A stretch of DNA of 64,000 nucleotides from Hymenobacter fodinae (GCF_004745825.1 NZ_SRLA01000002.1:372001-436000), one strand, 5' to 3'; numbered from the stretch's first letter, positions 26,561 through 35,367 are shown. Program-made: numbers and translations. Notes: a model not told the origin generated them from the sequence alone.

Positions 26561-27685
26561 ATGGAAATCCACCCCAAAATCACCCCCATTTATCAGACCT
26601 CTGTTTTCAAGTTTGATGACTTAAATGAGTTGGAGCAATACTTTGGGGAGCCGGGTAGCCGGTATATGTATTCACGCAACGGCAACCCTAACTCCGATGA
26701 GCTGGCGGAAGCTGTAAACCGGTTGGAAGGTGGTGCTGGAGCTATTGCTACGGGCTCGGGTATGGCCGCCATTTTTGCGGCCCTGCTGGCTTTCTGCAAG
26801 GCTGGCGACCATGTGCTGTGCGCCGCTGATATTTATGGGGGCTCTTCCAGCCTGCTAAACGCGGAGCTGAGCCGCATGGGCATCACGGTTACGTATGTGC
26901 CCTTTGAGCAGCTCTACGATCTAGGCCAGTACGTGCAGCCGACTACGCGCCTGTTGCTAGCTGAAACGTTGAGTAACCCACTGCTGCGTGTGGCCGATCT
27001 GCGCCAGCTTGCTACTGAGTGCCATAAGCATGGCTTGAAGCTGGTGGTGGATAATACGTTTGCCTCACCCATCATCACGAAGCCGCTAGGCCTAGGAGCC
27101 GATATCACGCTACACAGCGTAACCAAGTATATCTCCGGCCACTCTGATGTGACAGCAGGGGTAGTGGTGGCCGCCGATGCGGAGGTAGCCGCCCGGCTCA
27201 AGCAAATAGGTATGTACTACGGCCTCACGCTAAGCCCCATGGAAAGCTGGCTGGCTGTGCGGGGCCTTAAAACCCTACGCCTGCGGATGCGGGAACATAG
27301 CTATAATGCGTTGGCTATTGCCCAGTTTCTGCAGGAGCAGCCTGCTGTGCGGGCCGTGTACTACCCTGGCCTAGCAGATCACCCCCAACATGCCCTGGCA
27401 AAGGAACAGGGCCAAGGGCTATTTGGTGGTATGATGTCCTTCCGCCTAGCCGACGATAATGAAGTTGTTAACGGCTTCATGCAACGGTGCCAGCGCTTCC
27501 CGTTTGCTCCCTCGTTGGCGGGGGTAGATTCGTCGCTGTCGTACCCCCTGGGTACTTCGCACCGCTACCTTACTCCGGAGCAGCAGCAAGACCTAGGTAT
27601 TACGGTTGGGCTCATCCGCTTATCAGTGGGAATTGAGCCGGCTGAGGAATTAATAAAGGATCTGCAGCAAGCCCTCAACGCATAA
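26561..27685 (+). CDS. Trans-sulfuration family PLP enzyme (Cys/Met metabolism)
   Basis: A 374-residue PLP-dependent enzyme of the cystathionine gamma-synthase / beta-lyase / methionine gamma-lyase family. Seen are YSRNGNPNSDELAEAVNRLEGG, the phosphate-binding ATGSGMAAI, VVDNTFASP and the PLP-lysine motif SVTKYISGHSDV, with SLAGVDSSLSYP near the C-terminus. These motifs do not decide between synthase and lyase. It has no operon partner; an atpC terminator lies upstream. Confidence 0.9.
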   Translation: MEIHPKITPIYQTSVFKFDDLNELEQYFGEPGSRYMYSRNGNPNSDELAEAVNRLEGGAGAIATGSGMAAIFAALLAFCKAGDHVLCAADIYGGSSSLLNAELSRMGITVTYVPFEQLYDLGQYVQPTTRLLLAETLSNPLLRVADLRQLATECHKHGLKLVVDNTFASPIITKPLGLGADITLHSVTKYISGHSDVTAGVVVAADAEVAARLKQIGMYYGLTLSPMESWLAVRGLKTLRLRMREHSYNALAIAQFLQEQPAVRAVYYPGLADHPQHALAKEQGQGLFGGMMSFRLADDNEVVNGFMQRCQRFPFAPSLAGVDSSLSYPLGTSHRYLTPEQQQDLGITVGLIRLSVGIEPAEELIKDLQQALNA

Positions 27686-27794
27686 GTGTTTTTTATACCA
27701 AGGCAACTTTTCTTGTACTAACAATTTAAAGCTTTGTGCTACTAGTACTGCCTAGGGAACCTTATGTACTCACCAGACAAATTTTGTGCTAGTT

Positions 27795-28952
27795 CTACTG
27801 AGCCTCTTTGCTTCTTATAACAGCTTTAGTTGCGGCGGCAATGCGGTTTAAGTCGGCTTCGGTAAGGGCTGATCCAGAAGGCAGGCATAAGCCGTTGGTA
27901 AATAACTCCTCACACACACTGCCGCCATACATGGGGGCAGCGGCAAAGAGCGGCTGCAAATGCAGGGGTTTCCATAGCGGCCGGCTCTCAATGTTGTGCG
28001 ACTCCAGGTGCAGGCGCAGTTGTTCTGGGGTAGTATCAGTTTGAATTGGGTCGAGGATTACGGTGGTGAGCCAGCGGTTAGAGCGGCCTCCCGTGGGCTC
28101 CGTCTGACTAATGGTTAGGCTAGGTACCGTCTGCAGGTTTATTTTATACCACTGGTGTATCTCGCGGCGCTTTTTTACCCGGTCTTCCAACAGCTCCATC
28201 TGTCCGCGGCCGATGCCCGCCAGTAGGTTACTTAAGCGGTAGTTGTAGCCGATATCGGAGTGCTGGTAGTATGGGGCTGGATCTTTGGCTTGCGTAGCCC
28301 AGAAGCGTGCTTTTTGTGCCCATTCTGAGTTGTTGGTAACTAAGGCGCCGCCCCCGCTCGTGGTGAGTATTTTATTGCCATTAAAAGAGAAAACCCCTAC
28401 GGCTCCGAACGTGCCTAGCGGCTGGCCATTGTAGCGTGAGCCCAGCGCTTCAGCGGCATCTTCCAGAACAGGAATTTCAAACTCTGCGGTTACTTCTAGC
28501 ACTTCCTGTACTTTGGCCGGCATGCCGTAGAGGTGCACCAGAATAAGGGCTTTGGGCTTGCGGCCCTGCTGAATCCGGTCTTCTATTGCCTCGCGTAGCC
28601 GCTGCGGGCAGATGTTCCAAGTGTCGGCTTCACTGTCAACAAAAACCGGCTTGGCCCCCAAATAGACGATGGGATTAGCCGTAGCCACGAACGTGAATGA
28701 GGGGCAAAGTACTTCATCACCGGGCCCTACACCCAGCAGCCGAAGGCCCAGGTGAATGGCTGCTGTACCCGAGGTCAGAGCCACGCAGTGGCCAGCGCCG
28801 GTAAATTCGCAAATGTCGCGCTCGAAGCCGTCAAGATTTGGGCCGGCGGGGGCTACCCAGTTGTCCTCAATAGCTTTATGCAGGTAGTTTAACTCGTGGC
28901 GGCCGAGGTGGGGCGGAGAAAGAAAGATTCGGTCGTAATCCTGGCTGCGCAT
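27795..28952 (-). CDS. DegT/DnrJ/EryC1/StrS aminotransferase, PglE-like
   Basis: A 385-residue PLP sugar aminotransferase. Motifs are LSPPHLGRHELNYL near the N-terminus, VALTSGTAAIHL, CPSFTFVATANPI, EDAAEALGS and the PLP-lysine region GVFSFNGNKILTTSGGGALV. Such enzymes aminate UDP-4-keto sugars. It is third on its strand after PglC-like and PglD-like genes, which suggests the C4 amination of a bacillosamine-type sugar. Start at 28952 (MRSQDYDRIF). The 4,6-dehydratase (PglF) is not in the window. Confidence 0.88.
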   Translation of the reverse strand: MRSQDYDRIFLSPPHLGRHELNYLHKAIEDNWVAPAGPNLDGFERDICEFTGAGHCVALTSGTAAIHLGLRLLGVGPGDEVLCPSFTFVATANPIVYLGAKPVFVDSEADTWNICPQRLREAIEDRIQQGRKPKALILVHLYGMPAKVQEVLEVTAEFEIPVLEDAAEALGSRYNGQPLGTFGAVGVFSFNGNKILTTSGGGALVTNNSEWAQKARFWATQAKDPAPYYQHSDIGYNYRLSNLLAGIGRGQMELLEDRVKKRREIHQWYKINLQTVPSLTISQTEPTGGRSNRWLTTVILDPIQTDTTPEQLRLHLESHNIESRPLWKPLHLQPLFAAAPMYGGSVCEELFTNGLCLPSGSALTEADLNRIAAATKAVIRSKEAQ

Positions 28953-29079
28953 AGAGTGAAATAAGCTTGGGGCTACTGACGGCAAGTAAACCGACGTTCT
29001 ATCGGCAAGATAGGCATATCAGATAGGGGCCTGGTCGCTACGCATAATTTGCTGCAAACCCTAAGTAGTGCAAGTGGCG

Positions 29080-29796
29080 TTACTTGTGCTGCTTAATAGC
29101 GTGAGCGGGCACTCCTACAGCCGTGCAGTCGGCGGGCAAATCGCGCACGGCTACGGCCCCCGCCCCAATAATGGTGCGAGCCCCAATGCGCACTTGATTG
29201 ATGACAGTAGCATTGGTGCCCAGGTATACACCCTGCTCCAGGTACGCCTCGCCGCCCACGTTGGCGTGCGGCATGAGAGAGCAGAAATCTTCCAGTACAG
29301 CATCGTGGCCAATGGTACAGCCGAGGTTTAGCAGCACGTGGTGGCCTAGCCGAATATCACAGGTGAGCACGCAGCCCTGGCTAATGATGCAGCCGGGCCC
29401 AAGCTGAAGCTGTTGGTACGGCTGGCAAGCCACTCCCGGATGCACAAGGGTGGCAAATGAGAGTAGCGGTGAGGTAAGATGGCTGGCTAGGGTAGCACGG
29501 CTCCGCCCGTTGCCCACGGCAATAACCACGTGCAGCGGCTCGATGGTAGCGTTTAGGGCAGCGCTAGAACCCAAGTAAGGTAGCCCGTGAATGGTAGGAG
29601 TAGCGGGTACCCGATCATCATAAAACCCCAGAATGTTCCAGGTTAGGTGAGCTTCGTTGATCTGGCGCGCCAGCATCAGTACCTCCCGGCCTAGGCCACC
29701 TGCGCCCACAATGACCAAGCGCGGTAGCACGTCCGTCGCTGCTAGGCCACTTCGGTCTAGGGTAGAAGGGGAGACAGGGTGCTGAGGATGGCTCAT
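29080..29796 (-). CDS. NeuD/PglD-like sugar acetyltransferase
   Basis: The 238-residue product has a Rossmann-like N-terminal subdomain (LVIVGAGGLGREVLMLA) and a left-handed beta-helix of hexapeptide repeats (from about 125: HPGVACQPYQQLQLGPGCII). The catalytic His is likely in CTIGHDAVLEDF. Family members N- or O-acetylate UDP-amino sugars. Its ATG overlaps the stop of the sugar-transferase gene (ATGA), so translation is coupled. The PglE-like aminotransferase follows. Confidence 0.9.
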   Translation of the reverse strand: MSHPQHPVSPSTLDRSGLAATDVLPRLVIVGAGGLGREVLMLARQINEAHLTWNILGFYDDRVPATPTIHGLPYLGSSAALNATIEPLHVVIAVGNGRSRATLASHLTSPLLSFATLVHPGVACQPYQQLQLGPGCIISQGCVLTCDIRLGHHVLLNLGCTIGHDAVLEDFCSLMPHANVGGEAYLEQGVYLGTNATVINQVRIGARTIIGAGAVAVRDLPADCTAVGVPAHAIKQHK

Positions 29797-30449
29797 GAAG
29801 TAGAGGACGAATTAGGGGAAGAAGGAGTGCCGGTGAAGGCGGTGGTGGTGGCTTGACCGGGAGCCGTGATGCCCGAAGCACCCAGAACCCGCGAAGCGGT
29901 GCGCCACAGAATACGCAAATCGAGCCCGAAGCTGAGATGATCCACGTACCAGACATCAAGCGCAAACTTTTGCTCCCAGGAAATGGCGTTACGGCCGTTC
30001 ACCTGCGCCCAGCCGGTAATGCCCGGCCGTACCTCATGGCGCCGGGCTTGCTCAGGAGAGTACAGCGGTAAATATTGCTCCAGCAGTGGCCTAGGGCCCA
30101 CCAGGCTAATGTCGCCGCGCAGCACGTTCCAAAGCTGGGGCAGTTCGTCGAGGGAAGTGGCCCGCACCCAGCGGCCGAGCCGGGTGAGACGGTCGGCATC
30201 GGGCAGGAGGTGGCCTAGCGCGTCGCGGTGGGAGGTCATAGTCTGCAGCTTGTACAGCACGAAGACTTGCCCGGCCAAACCGGGCCTACGCTGCCGAAAC
30301 AGCCAAGCACCCTGGTTCTGCACCGCCAGCGTCAACGCCACTGGTACAAGCAAGGGCAGGCTTATCAGCATCAACGGAGCCGCCAAGGCTACATCGAGCA
30401 GGCGCTTGCCGTAACGGGCGTACCAAGAAGCAGATGGGGCGACAGTCAT
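29793..30449 (-). CDS. PglC-like initiating sugar-phosphate transferase
   Basis: The 218-residue product is a small monotopic phosphoglycosyl transferase that moves sugar-1-phosphate to undecaprenyl phosphate. It has one N-terminal membrane hairpin (LLDVALAAPLMLISLPLLVP), FRQRRPGL, the DELPQLWNVLRGDISLVGPRP catalytic block and RPGITGWAQVNGRN. The last 25 residues are Ser/Thr/Pro-rich and disordered. ATG at 30449 preferred to a TTG at 30458. It starts a three-gene glycan operon. Confidence 0.93.
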   Translation of the reverse strand: MTVAPSASWYARYGKRLLDVALAAPLMLISLPLLVPVALTLAVQNQGAWLFRQRRPGLAGQVFVLYKLQTMTSHRDALGHLLPDADRLTRLGRWVRATSLDELPQLWNVLRGDISLVGPRPLLEQYLPLYSPEQARRHEVRPGITGWAQVNGRNAISWEQKFALDVWYVDHLSFGLDLRILWRTASRVLGASGITAPGQATTTAFTGTPSSPNSSSTS

Positions 30450-30504
30450 GCACAACAAAGCTACTGGTCTGGGCCGACAGATAGCGCAAGTAGTGGCAGA
30501 GCGC

Positions 30505-30512
30505 TAGCTTTG
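30505..30512 (+). promoter_or_regulatory. -7 box of the ispE promoter (TAGCTTTG)
   Basis: TAGCTTTG matches TAnnTTTG, 4 bases before the ispE ATG. It implies a very short leader. No -33 element is clear. Confidence 0.4.
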
Positions 30513-30516
30513 CCGT

Positions 30517-31329
30517 ATGCTCGTTTTTCCCAATGCCAAGCTCAACCTAGGCCTCTACATCACGGGGCAGCGCCACGACGGCTTCCGCAACCTCGAATCG
30601 GTGTTTGTGCCGCTGCCCTGGACCGATGCGCTAGAAGTGCTGCCCGCCGCCAAAACCAGCCTCGCCCTCACGGGCATTCCAATTCCCGGTGAGCCAGACA
30701 CGAACCTCTGTTTGCGGGCCTACGAGCTGCTCAAGACTGATTTCAATCTGCCGCCCGTGCAAATGCACCTGCACAAGCTGGTACCCATTGGGGCAGGCTT
30801 GGGCGGTGGCTCCGGCGACGCAGCTTTTGTCCTGCGCGCACTCACCGATTTATTTAAGCTTGAACTGTCCACGGAAGCTCTACAGGCCTACGCCCGCCGT
30901 TTGGGCTCTGATTGCGCCTTCTTCATCCGTAATAAACCGGTGTTTGCCTACGAGAAGGGCGACGTGTTCGAGGATATTGCGCTGGACCTGACGGGCGTGG
31001 CCTGCAAAGTCGTGTATCCGGGCCTGCACATCAGCACAGCCGAGGCCTATAGTCGCGTAACAGCCCGCCCGCCGCGCCACGAGTTGCGGGCCGCCCTGGC
31101 CCAGCCCCTCGAAACTTGGCGAGAAACCGTCAGCAATGATTTTGAGGATGCCTTAACCCCGATTTATCCGGTACTGGGCGAAATTAAGGAGGCCCTGTAT
31201 GCTGCAGGGGCGGCATATGCCAGCTTGTCGGGGTCCGGCTCGGCCGTGTATGGGCTTTTTCCTGGTTTAGAATTACCACCGCAGGTAGCTTTTCCAACTG
31301 AATACACCGTGTGGAATGGCCGTCTGTAA
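30517..31329 (+). CDS. ispE: 4-diphosphocytidyl-2-C-methyl-D-erythritol kinase
   Basis: The 270-residue GHMP kinase of the MEP isoprenoid pathway, which phosphorylates CDP-methylerythritol. It opens MLVFPNAKLNLGLYITGQR, has the ATP motif PIGAGLGGGSGDAAF and the C-terminal SLSGSGSAVYGLF. Length is slightly below the usual 280-300. It is transcribed divergently from the pgl-like block, and a long bidirectional terminator separates it from eamA. Confidence 0.96.
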   Translation: MLVFPNAKLNLGLYITGQRHDGFRNLESVFVPLPWTDALEVLPAAKTSLALTGIPIPGEPDTNLCLRAYELLKTDFNLPPVQMHLHKLVPIGAGLGGGSGDAAFVLRALTDLFKLELSTEALQAYARRLGSDCAFFIRNKPVFAYEKGDVFEDIALDLTGVACKVVYPGLHISTAEAYSRVTARPPRHELRAALAQPLETWRETVSNDFEDALTPIYPVLGEIKEALYAAGAAYASLSGSGSAVYGLFPGLELPPQVAFPTEYTVWNGRL

Positions 31330-31337
31330 GTCGGCCT

Positions 31338-31383
31338 AAAACAGAACGACCTGCTAGGTTTACCTAGTAGGTCGTTCTGTTTT
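31338..31383. terminator. Bidirectional terminator between ispE and the EamA gene
   Basis: A 21-base stem with one mismatch and a TTTA loop. Its arms begin AAAACAGAACGACCTGC and end GTCGTTCTGTTTT. Confidence 0.9.
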
Positions 31384-31400
31384 ACCTCTGCTCTAAGCCA

Positions 31401-32315
31401 TTATAAAACAGCCTCCACTGGCTCGGGCTTGCGCTGGCGGCGCTTGTTCCACTGCTCAATTACGGGGTGAATGAGCACGCTAAAAAGGATGACCACCGTG
31501 CCCATGTAGAAGCCAGTCGACATTTTTTCCTGAGCTCCGAAAATGAGCACGGCTAGCAGAATGCCATACACGGGCTCCAGGTTGATGGTGAGGTTGATGA
31601 CGAAGGCAGAAAGGCGCTTCATCAATTCCACTGAGCTAGAGAAAGCGTACACGGTGCAGCCGCCGGCCAGCACCAGCAGCCACAGCCAGTCGAAGCCGCG
31701 CCAGGCGAGGTGTAAGCCAGTGCCATTGGTGAAATATTGGCTGTAGAGCGGGAAGAAAAGCGCAATACTGAGGCAGGCACCGCTCATTTCGTAAAACGTG
31801 AGTCGGAGTGGGGAATGGCGCTTCACCAGCTTTACGTTAAGCACGCTAAACAGTGCCGAGAGGCCCGCTGATAAGATGGCCACCAACAGGCCGGCCATCT
31901 GGTCAAACTCCGCCTGCGACACTAGGTACAGCCCCACCATAGTCAGCAGGCCTAGGCCTACCTCATACAGCCGAATAGGCCGCCACAAAATCAGGGGCTC
32001 TAGGAATGACGTCCAGAGGGCTAGCGTGGCCATACCGGCCAAGCACACGCTCACCGAGGAAAGGCGCGCCGCCAGGAAAAAAGTTATCCAGTGCGCGGCC
32101 ACCAGCACCCCAACGCCTAACATGCGCAGCGCTTCGCCGGGTGGTACGCGCCACGGCTGTTTCCGAGCCAGTAGCAGCACCGCTAGGCCAGCAGCGGCCA
32201 GCAGCGTCCGCCAAAAAACCAGCTCCACCGGCGGCACTGAAATCAGCTTACCCAAGATGGCCGTGAAACCCCAGAGCAACACAATGAAATGCAGGCGAAG
32301 GTAATCTTTGAGCAT
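31401..32315 (-). CDS. EamA/DMT family transporter
   Basis: A 304-residue inner-membrane protein with about ten hydrophobic helices in two EamA halves (LHFIVLLWGFTAILGKLIS at the N-terminus, INLEPVYGILLAVLIFGAQE in the second half). Family members export metabolites or amino acids; the substrate cannot be read from the sequence. Start at 32315 (MLKDYLRLHF). The longer frame to 32393 runs through an inverted repeat and is rejected. Confidence 0.9.
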   Translation of the reverse strand: MLKDYLRLHFIVLLWGFTAILGKLISVPPVELVFWRTLLAAAGLAVLLLARKQPWRVPPGEALRMLGVGVLVAAHWITFFLAARLSSVSVCLAGMATLALWTSFLEPLILWRPIRLYEVGLGLLTMVGLYLVSQAEFDQMAGLLVAILSAGLSALFSVLNVKLVKRHSPLRLTFYEMSGACLSIALFFPLYSQYFTNGTGLHLAWRGFDWLWLLVLAGGCTVYAFSSSVELMKRLSAFVINLTINLEPVYGILLAVLIFGAQEKMSTGFYMGTVVILFSVLIHPVIEQWNKRRQRKPEPVEAVL

Positions 32316-32332
32316 AGAGGGGAAGAAGTGAA

Positions 32333-32440
32333 GAGGTGACTTAGTGATGAAGGGGATTTGATGTACTAGTGGCCTAGGCTGCACGTATGGCACTGTTGGC
32401 GCCGACAGAACATCAAACTCACTTTATCACTTAGTCACTC
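32333..32440. repeat. Imperfect inverted repeat between the lptF/lptG-family gene and eamA
   Basis: The arms 32333-32367 and 32407-32440 share CTTAGTGATGAAG...TTTGATGT in inverted order with a few mismatches. The 39-base loop contains GTGGCCTAGG. It may end the upstream transcript, although no T-run is seen. Confidence 0.5.
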
Positions 32441-32448
32441 AACCACTG

Positions 32449-33525
32449 TTATTGCGGAACGACGCGGTAGAGGATCAGGCCAATGCCGGTAAAAACAATG
32501 CTGGGCACCCAGGCGGCCAGCAGCGGTGGCAGCGTGCCTACTGAGGCCAGGTTGCGGCTCAGAATCACGAAAATGATGAACACGAAGGCTAGCACGAAGC
32601 CCAGCGCAATCTGCCCACCCACGCCGGCGCGGCTTTTGCGGGCGCTCATAATCACCCCAATCACCGTGAGGATGAACATGGCGTAAGGGTAGGCGTACCG
32701 CTCGTACTTTTCGCTCAAGTAGAGCTGGGTATCGTCGGCGCCGCGGTCAATTTTCTGCTGAATAAAGCGGTTGAGCTCCGGCAGGGTAAGAGTTTCGGCG
32801 AGGCGGTACGTGCTGGCGAAATCCTTGGGGTAGAGGTTAAGCGTGGTGTCGCGGGCGGGAATGCTTTTCAGGGTTTCCTTTTCGCCATTGAAGGTGCGGA
32901 GCAACTGCGGCGTCAGCTTCCAAGCGTGCTTGGTTGAGTCCCAGCTAATGGCTTCTGCGGTGAGGCGGCGCTTGAGCAGGGTGCCTTCTACGGTTTCCAG
33001 CGCAAACTTGTAGCCCACGTTGTTCACGTTGTCGTAGCTCTCCATGAAAGCGTAGGAGTTCGGCCCGATCTTAAAGTGCACGTTGCGCCCACTGAAGCGG
33101 TAGGGGTTCTTGATATAGGCCTTCTCGAACTGCACGCGGGTTTTATTGGCAATCGGAATCAGCCAGCCCGTCATGGCCATGGTGAGGGCGCCTAGAATGG
33201 CGCTACCCATCACGTAGGGCAGCAGAAACCGTTTGAAGCTGATGCCCGACGCCAGCATGGCCACCACCTCGGTACGCGACGCGAGCTGCGCCGTCACAAA
33301 CACCACCGCAATAAACACCGTGATGGGGGAAAGCAGGTTGGCGAAGTACGGGAACAGGTTCACGTAATACTCCGAAATGATCTGCCAGGCCCCCAGGTCG
33401 TGCTGAATAAAGTCGTCGTTCTTTTCCGTGAAATCAATCACGCAGATTACGGACACCAGCAACACCACCGTGAAGAAAAACGCGGTGAGAAACTTCTTAA
33501 GAATGTATTTATCGAGCAGCCTCAT
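32449..33525 (-). CDS. LptF/LptG family permease (YjgP/YjgQ)
   Basis: The 358-residue inner-membrane permease subunit of the LPS exporter. Three helices precede (MRLLDKYILKKFLTAFFFTV...) and three follow a periplasmic jellyroll domain of about 160 residues. It belongs to the machine that lifts LPS to the outer membrane with LptB. Whether it is LptF or LptG cannot be told alone. It follows the tgt gene and two small membrane-protein genes with 10-48-base gaps, so the four probably share an operon. Confidence 0.93.
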   Translation of the reverse strand: MRLLDKYILKKFLTAFFFTVVLLVSVICVIDFTEKNDDFIQHDLGAWQIISEYYVNLFPYFANLLSPITVFIAVVFVTAQLASRTEVVAMLASGISFKRFLLPYVMGSAILGALTMAMTGWLIPIANKTRVQFEKAYIKNPYRFSGRNVHFKIGPNSYAFMESYDNVNNVGYKFALETVEGTLLKRRLTAEAISWDSTKHAWKLTPQLLRTFNGEKETLKSIPARDTTLNLYPKDFASTYRLAETLTLPELNRFIQQKIDRGADDTQLYLSEKYERYAYPYAMFILTVIGVIMSARKSRAGVGGQIALGFVLAFVFIIFVILSRNLASVGTLPPLLAAWVPSIVFTGIGLILYRVVPQ

Positions 33526-33535
33526 GGATAGCAGA

Positions 33536-33766
33536 TTACTGCTGTTTTAACGAATATATCGGCTGTAACGTGCGCTGCCGCCGGAGCCATACGTATCGGG
33601 CTGCTAAGATGGCCAGTAAAGTGCCCAGCTTTACGCATGCCGCTTGTGCTCCCGGGAACATAGGAATTGAGGTTAGATCCAACGGCGGGTAAATTGTCCA
33701 ACCCTCCACAGCAGGAGATTGGATAGGCCAGCCGTAATAAGGCCACCAATACTCAGGTTGAGACAT
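33536..33766 (-). CDS. Small membrane protein of unknown function
   Basis: The 76-residue product reads MSQPEYWWPYYGWP..., with an aromatic-rich N-terminus, one hydrophobic segment (CVKLGTLLAILAARYVWLRR) and a basic end. I recognise no family. An overlapping frame is open in the same region, but this one has an ATG and ends 10 bases before the lptF/lptG start, so it fits the operon better. Confidence 0.45.
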   Translation of the reverse strand: MSQPEYWWPYYGWPIQSPAVEGWTIYPPLDLTSIPMFPGAQAACVKLGTLLAILAARYVWLRRQRTLQPIYSLKQQ

Positions 33767-33814
33767 GGAAACTACTGGGCCTAGATTAAATGCTTTAAAC
33801 CAAGGATTGCTTAC

Positions 33815-34225
33815 CTAATGGATAAGTGTACCCATTAGGTAAGCAACCAGCAGTAGGGTAAGTAATTGCCCAGCCAACTGTCTGTTCGACAACGCAGATT
33901 TAAGCAGAGGACGCTTTCCGAAACCGTAAGCTAACAAGTCTGCTGCTAACAGTACTAGAACGGCTGAGGCAAACCCAATCCAGAGCGGAGCAAGGCGAAA
34001 TGTGATTTGAAAGAAGATCAATTCCGGCTCTTGTGCTTGAATAGAAGTTTGAATACTGGTGTTGAAGATCAGACTATCAGCATCTGTTTCGGAATCATCT
34101 AGAAAAAACCAGCCAAATAGCATGTTAAAATCCGCCGCTATAATCAGGAGACAATAGCTGATTGGTAAGACTATCAGTAGTATCCATAAAAGGGTGCGAA
34201 GCAGGCGATGTATAGCGGGCGACAT
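33815..34225 (-). CDS. Membrane protein of unknown function
   Basis: The 136-residue product has three hydrophobic helices (LLWILLIVLPISYCLLIIA; LAPLWIGFASAVLVLLAADL; LLTLLLVAYLMGTLIH) and an acidic extracytoplasmic loop. I recognise no family. The ATG at 34225 lies 11 bases after the tgt stop. An upstream start at 34330 would overlap tgt by 94 bases and is rejected. Confidence 0.6.
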   Translation of the reverse strand: MSPAIHRLLRTLLWILLIVLPISYCLLIIAADFNMLFGWFFLDDSETDADSLIFNTSIQTSIQAQEPELIFFQITFRLAPLWIGFASAVLVLLAADLLAYGFGKRPLLKSALSNRQLAGQLLTLLLVAYLMGTLIH

Positions 34226-34236
34226 ATTCCCAAGGA

Positions 34237-35367
34237 CTACAATCGTGTCATCACCTGTTTCACCATTTTCTCTTTCCACTCGCGGAAGGTGCCGGCTAGG
34301 ATTTGCTGCCGGGCTTGCTTCACCAGCCACAGGTAGAAGCTCAGGTTGTGGATGGAGGCAATTTGTGGCCCCAGCATCTCCTTGCTCTGGAACAGGTGGC
34401 GCACGTAAGCGCGCGAATAGAACGTGCTCACGTAGCCGCCTAGCTCGGCGTCAATCGGCTCAAAGTCCTCGGCCCACTTCTTATTGCTGATGTTCATGAT
34501 GCCCTGGGTGGTGAACAGCATGCCGTTGCGGGCGTTGCGAGTGGGCATCACGCAGTCGAACATATCCACGCCCAGCGCAATGTTCTCAAGGATATTGGCT
34601 GGCGTGCCCACGCCCATCAGGTAGCGGGGCTTATCCTGGGGCAGAATGTCGCAGACGATTTCCGTCATCTCGTACATCATTTCCGCGGGCTCGCCCACGC
34701 TGAGGCCCCCGATGGCGTTGCCCTCGCGGCCCTGCTCGGCAATAAACTCCGCCGACTTTACGCGCAAGTCTTTGAACGTGGAGCCCTGCACAATAGGGAA
34801 GAGGGTTTGCGAGTAGCCGTAGTGACCCTCGGTGCTGTCGAAGCGCTGGATGCAGCGCTTGAGCCAGCGGTGGGTCATGTCAAGGGAGCGGGCGGCGTAG
34901 TCGTACTCGCAGGGCCAGGGCGTACACTCATCAAAGGCCATGATGATGTCGGCCCCGATGGTGCGCTGGATGTCCATTACGCCCTCCGGCGAGAATAGGT
35001 GTTGCGAGCCATCAATGTGAGAGCGAAACTTTACGCCTTCCTCCTTGATCTTGCGCGTGCCACTCAGCGAGTACACCTGATACCCCCCTGAGTCGGTGAG
35101 GATGGGCCGGTCCCAACCGTTGAACTTATGTAGGCCACCCGCTTTGCTCAGCACGTCTAGGCCAGGGCGCAGGTAGAGATGGTAGGTGTTGCCGAGAATA
35201 ATCTGGGCCTGAATATCATCCTTGAGGTCGCGCTGCTGCACGGCTTTCACGGTGCCCGCCGTACCTACGGGCATGAATATCGGGGTTTCGATGGCGCCGT
35301 GGTCGGTGTGCACTACGCCGGCGCGGGCTTTGGTATGCGGGTCCTGAGTTACTAAATCGAAGGTCAT
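34237..35367 (-). CDS. tgt: tRNA-guanine(34) transglycosylase
   Basis: The 376-residue enzyme swaps G34 of Asp/Asn/His/Tyr tRNAs for preQ1 on the route to queuosine. The catalytic and substrate motifs are intact: TDSGGYQVYSL, MAFDECTPWP, IVQGSTFKDLR, GGLSVGEPAEMMYEM and the nucleophile region GVDMFDCVMPTRNARNG. The CxCxxC zinc site near residue 310 is missing: the segment reads DAELGGYVSTFYSRAYVRH. The His in ASIHNL remains. It begins an operon ending in the lptF/lptG-family gene. Confidence 0.95.
   Translation of the reverse strand: MTFDLVTQDPHTKARAGVVHTDHGAIETPIFMPVGTAGTVKAVQQRDLKDDIQAQIILGNTYHLYLRPGLDVLSKAGGLHKFNGWDRPILTDSGGYQVYSLSGTRKIKEEGVKFRSHIDGSQHLFSPEGVMDIQRTIGADIIMAFDECTPWPCEYDYAARSLDMTHRWLKRCIQRFDSTEGHYGYSQTLFPIVQGSTFKDLRVKSAEFIAEQGREGNAIGGLSVGEPAEMMYEMTEIVCDILPQDKPRYLMGVGTPANILENIALGVDMFDCVMPTRNARNGMLFTTQGIMNISNKKWAEDFEPIDAELGGYVSTFYSRAYVRHLFQSKEMLGPQIASIHNLSFYLWLVKQARQQILAGTFREWKEKMVKQVMTRL

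Noticed and set aside
33522..33749. An alternative 75-codon frame overlapping the small gene at 33536-33766
   Set aside because: It needs a TTG start, overlaps the lptF/lptG start codon and lacks a coherent membrane helix. The other frame fits the operon spacing.
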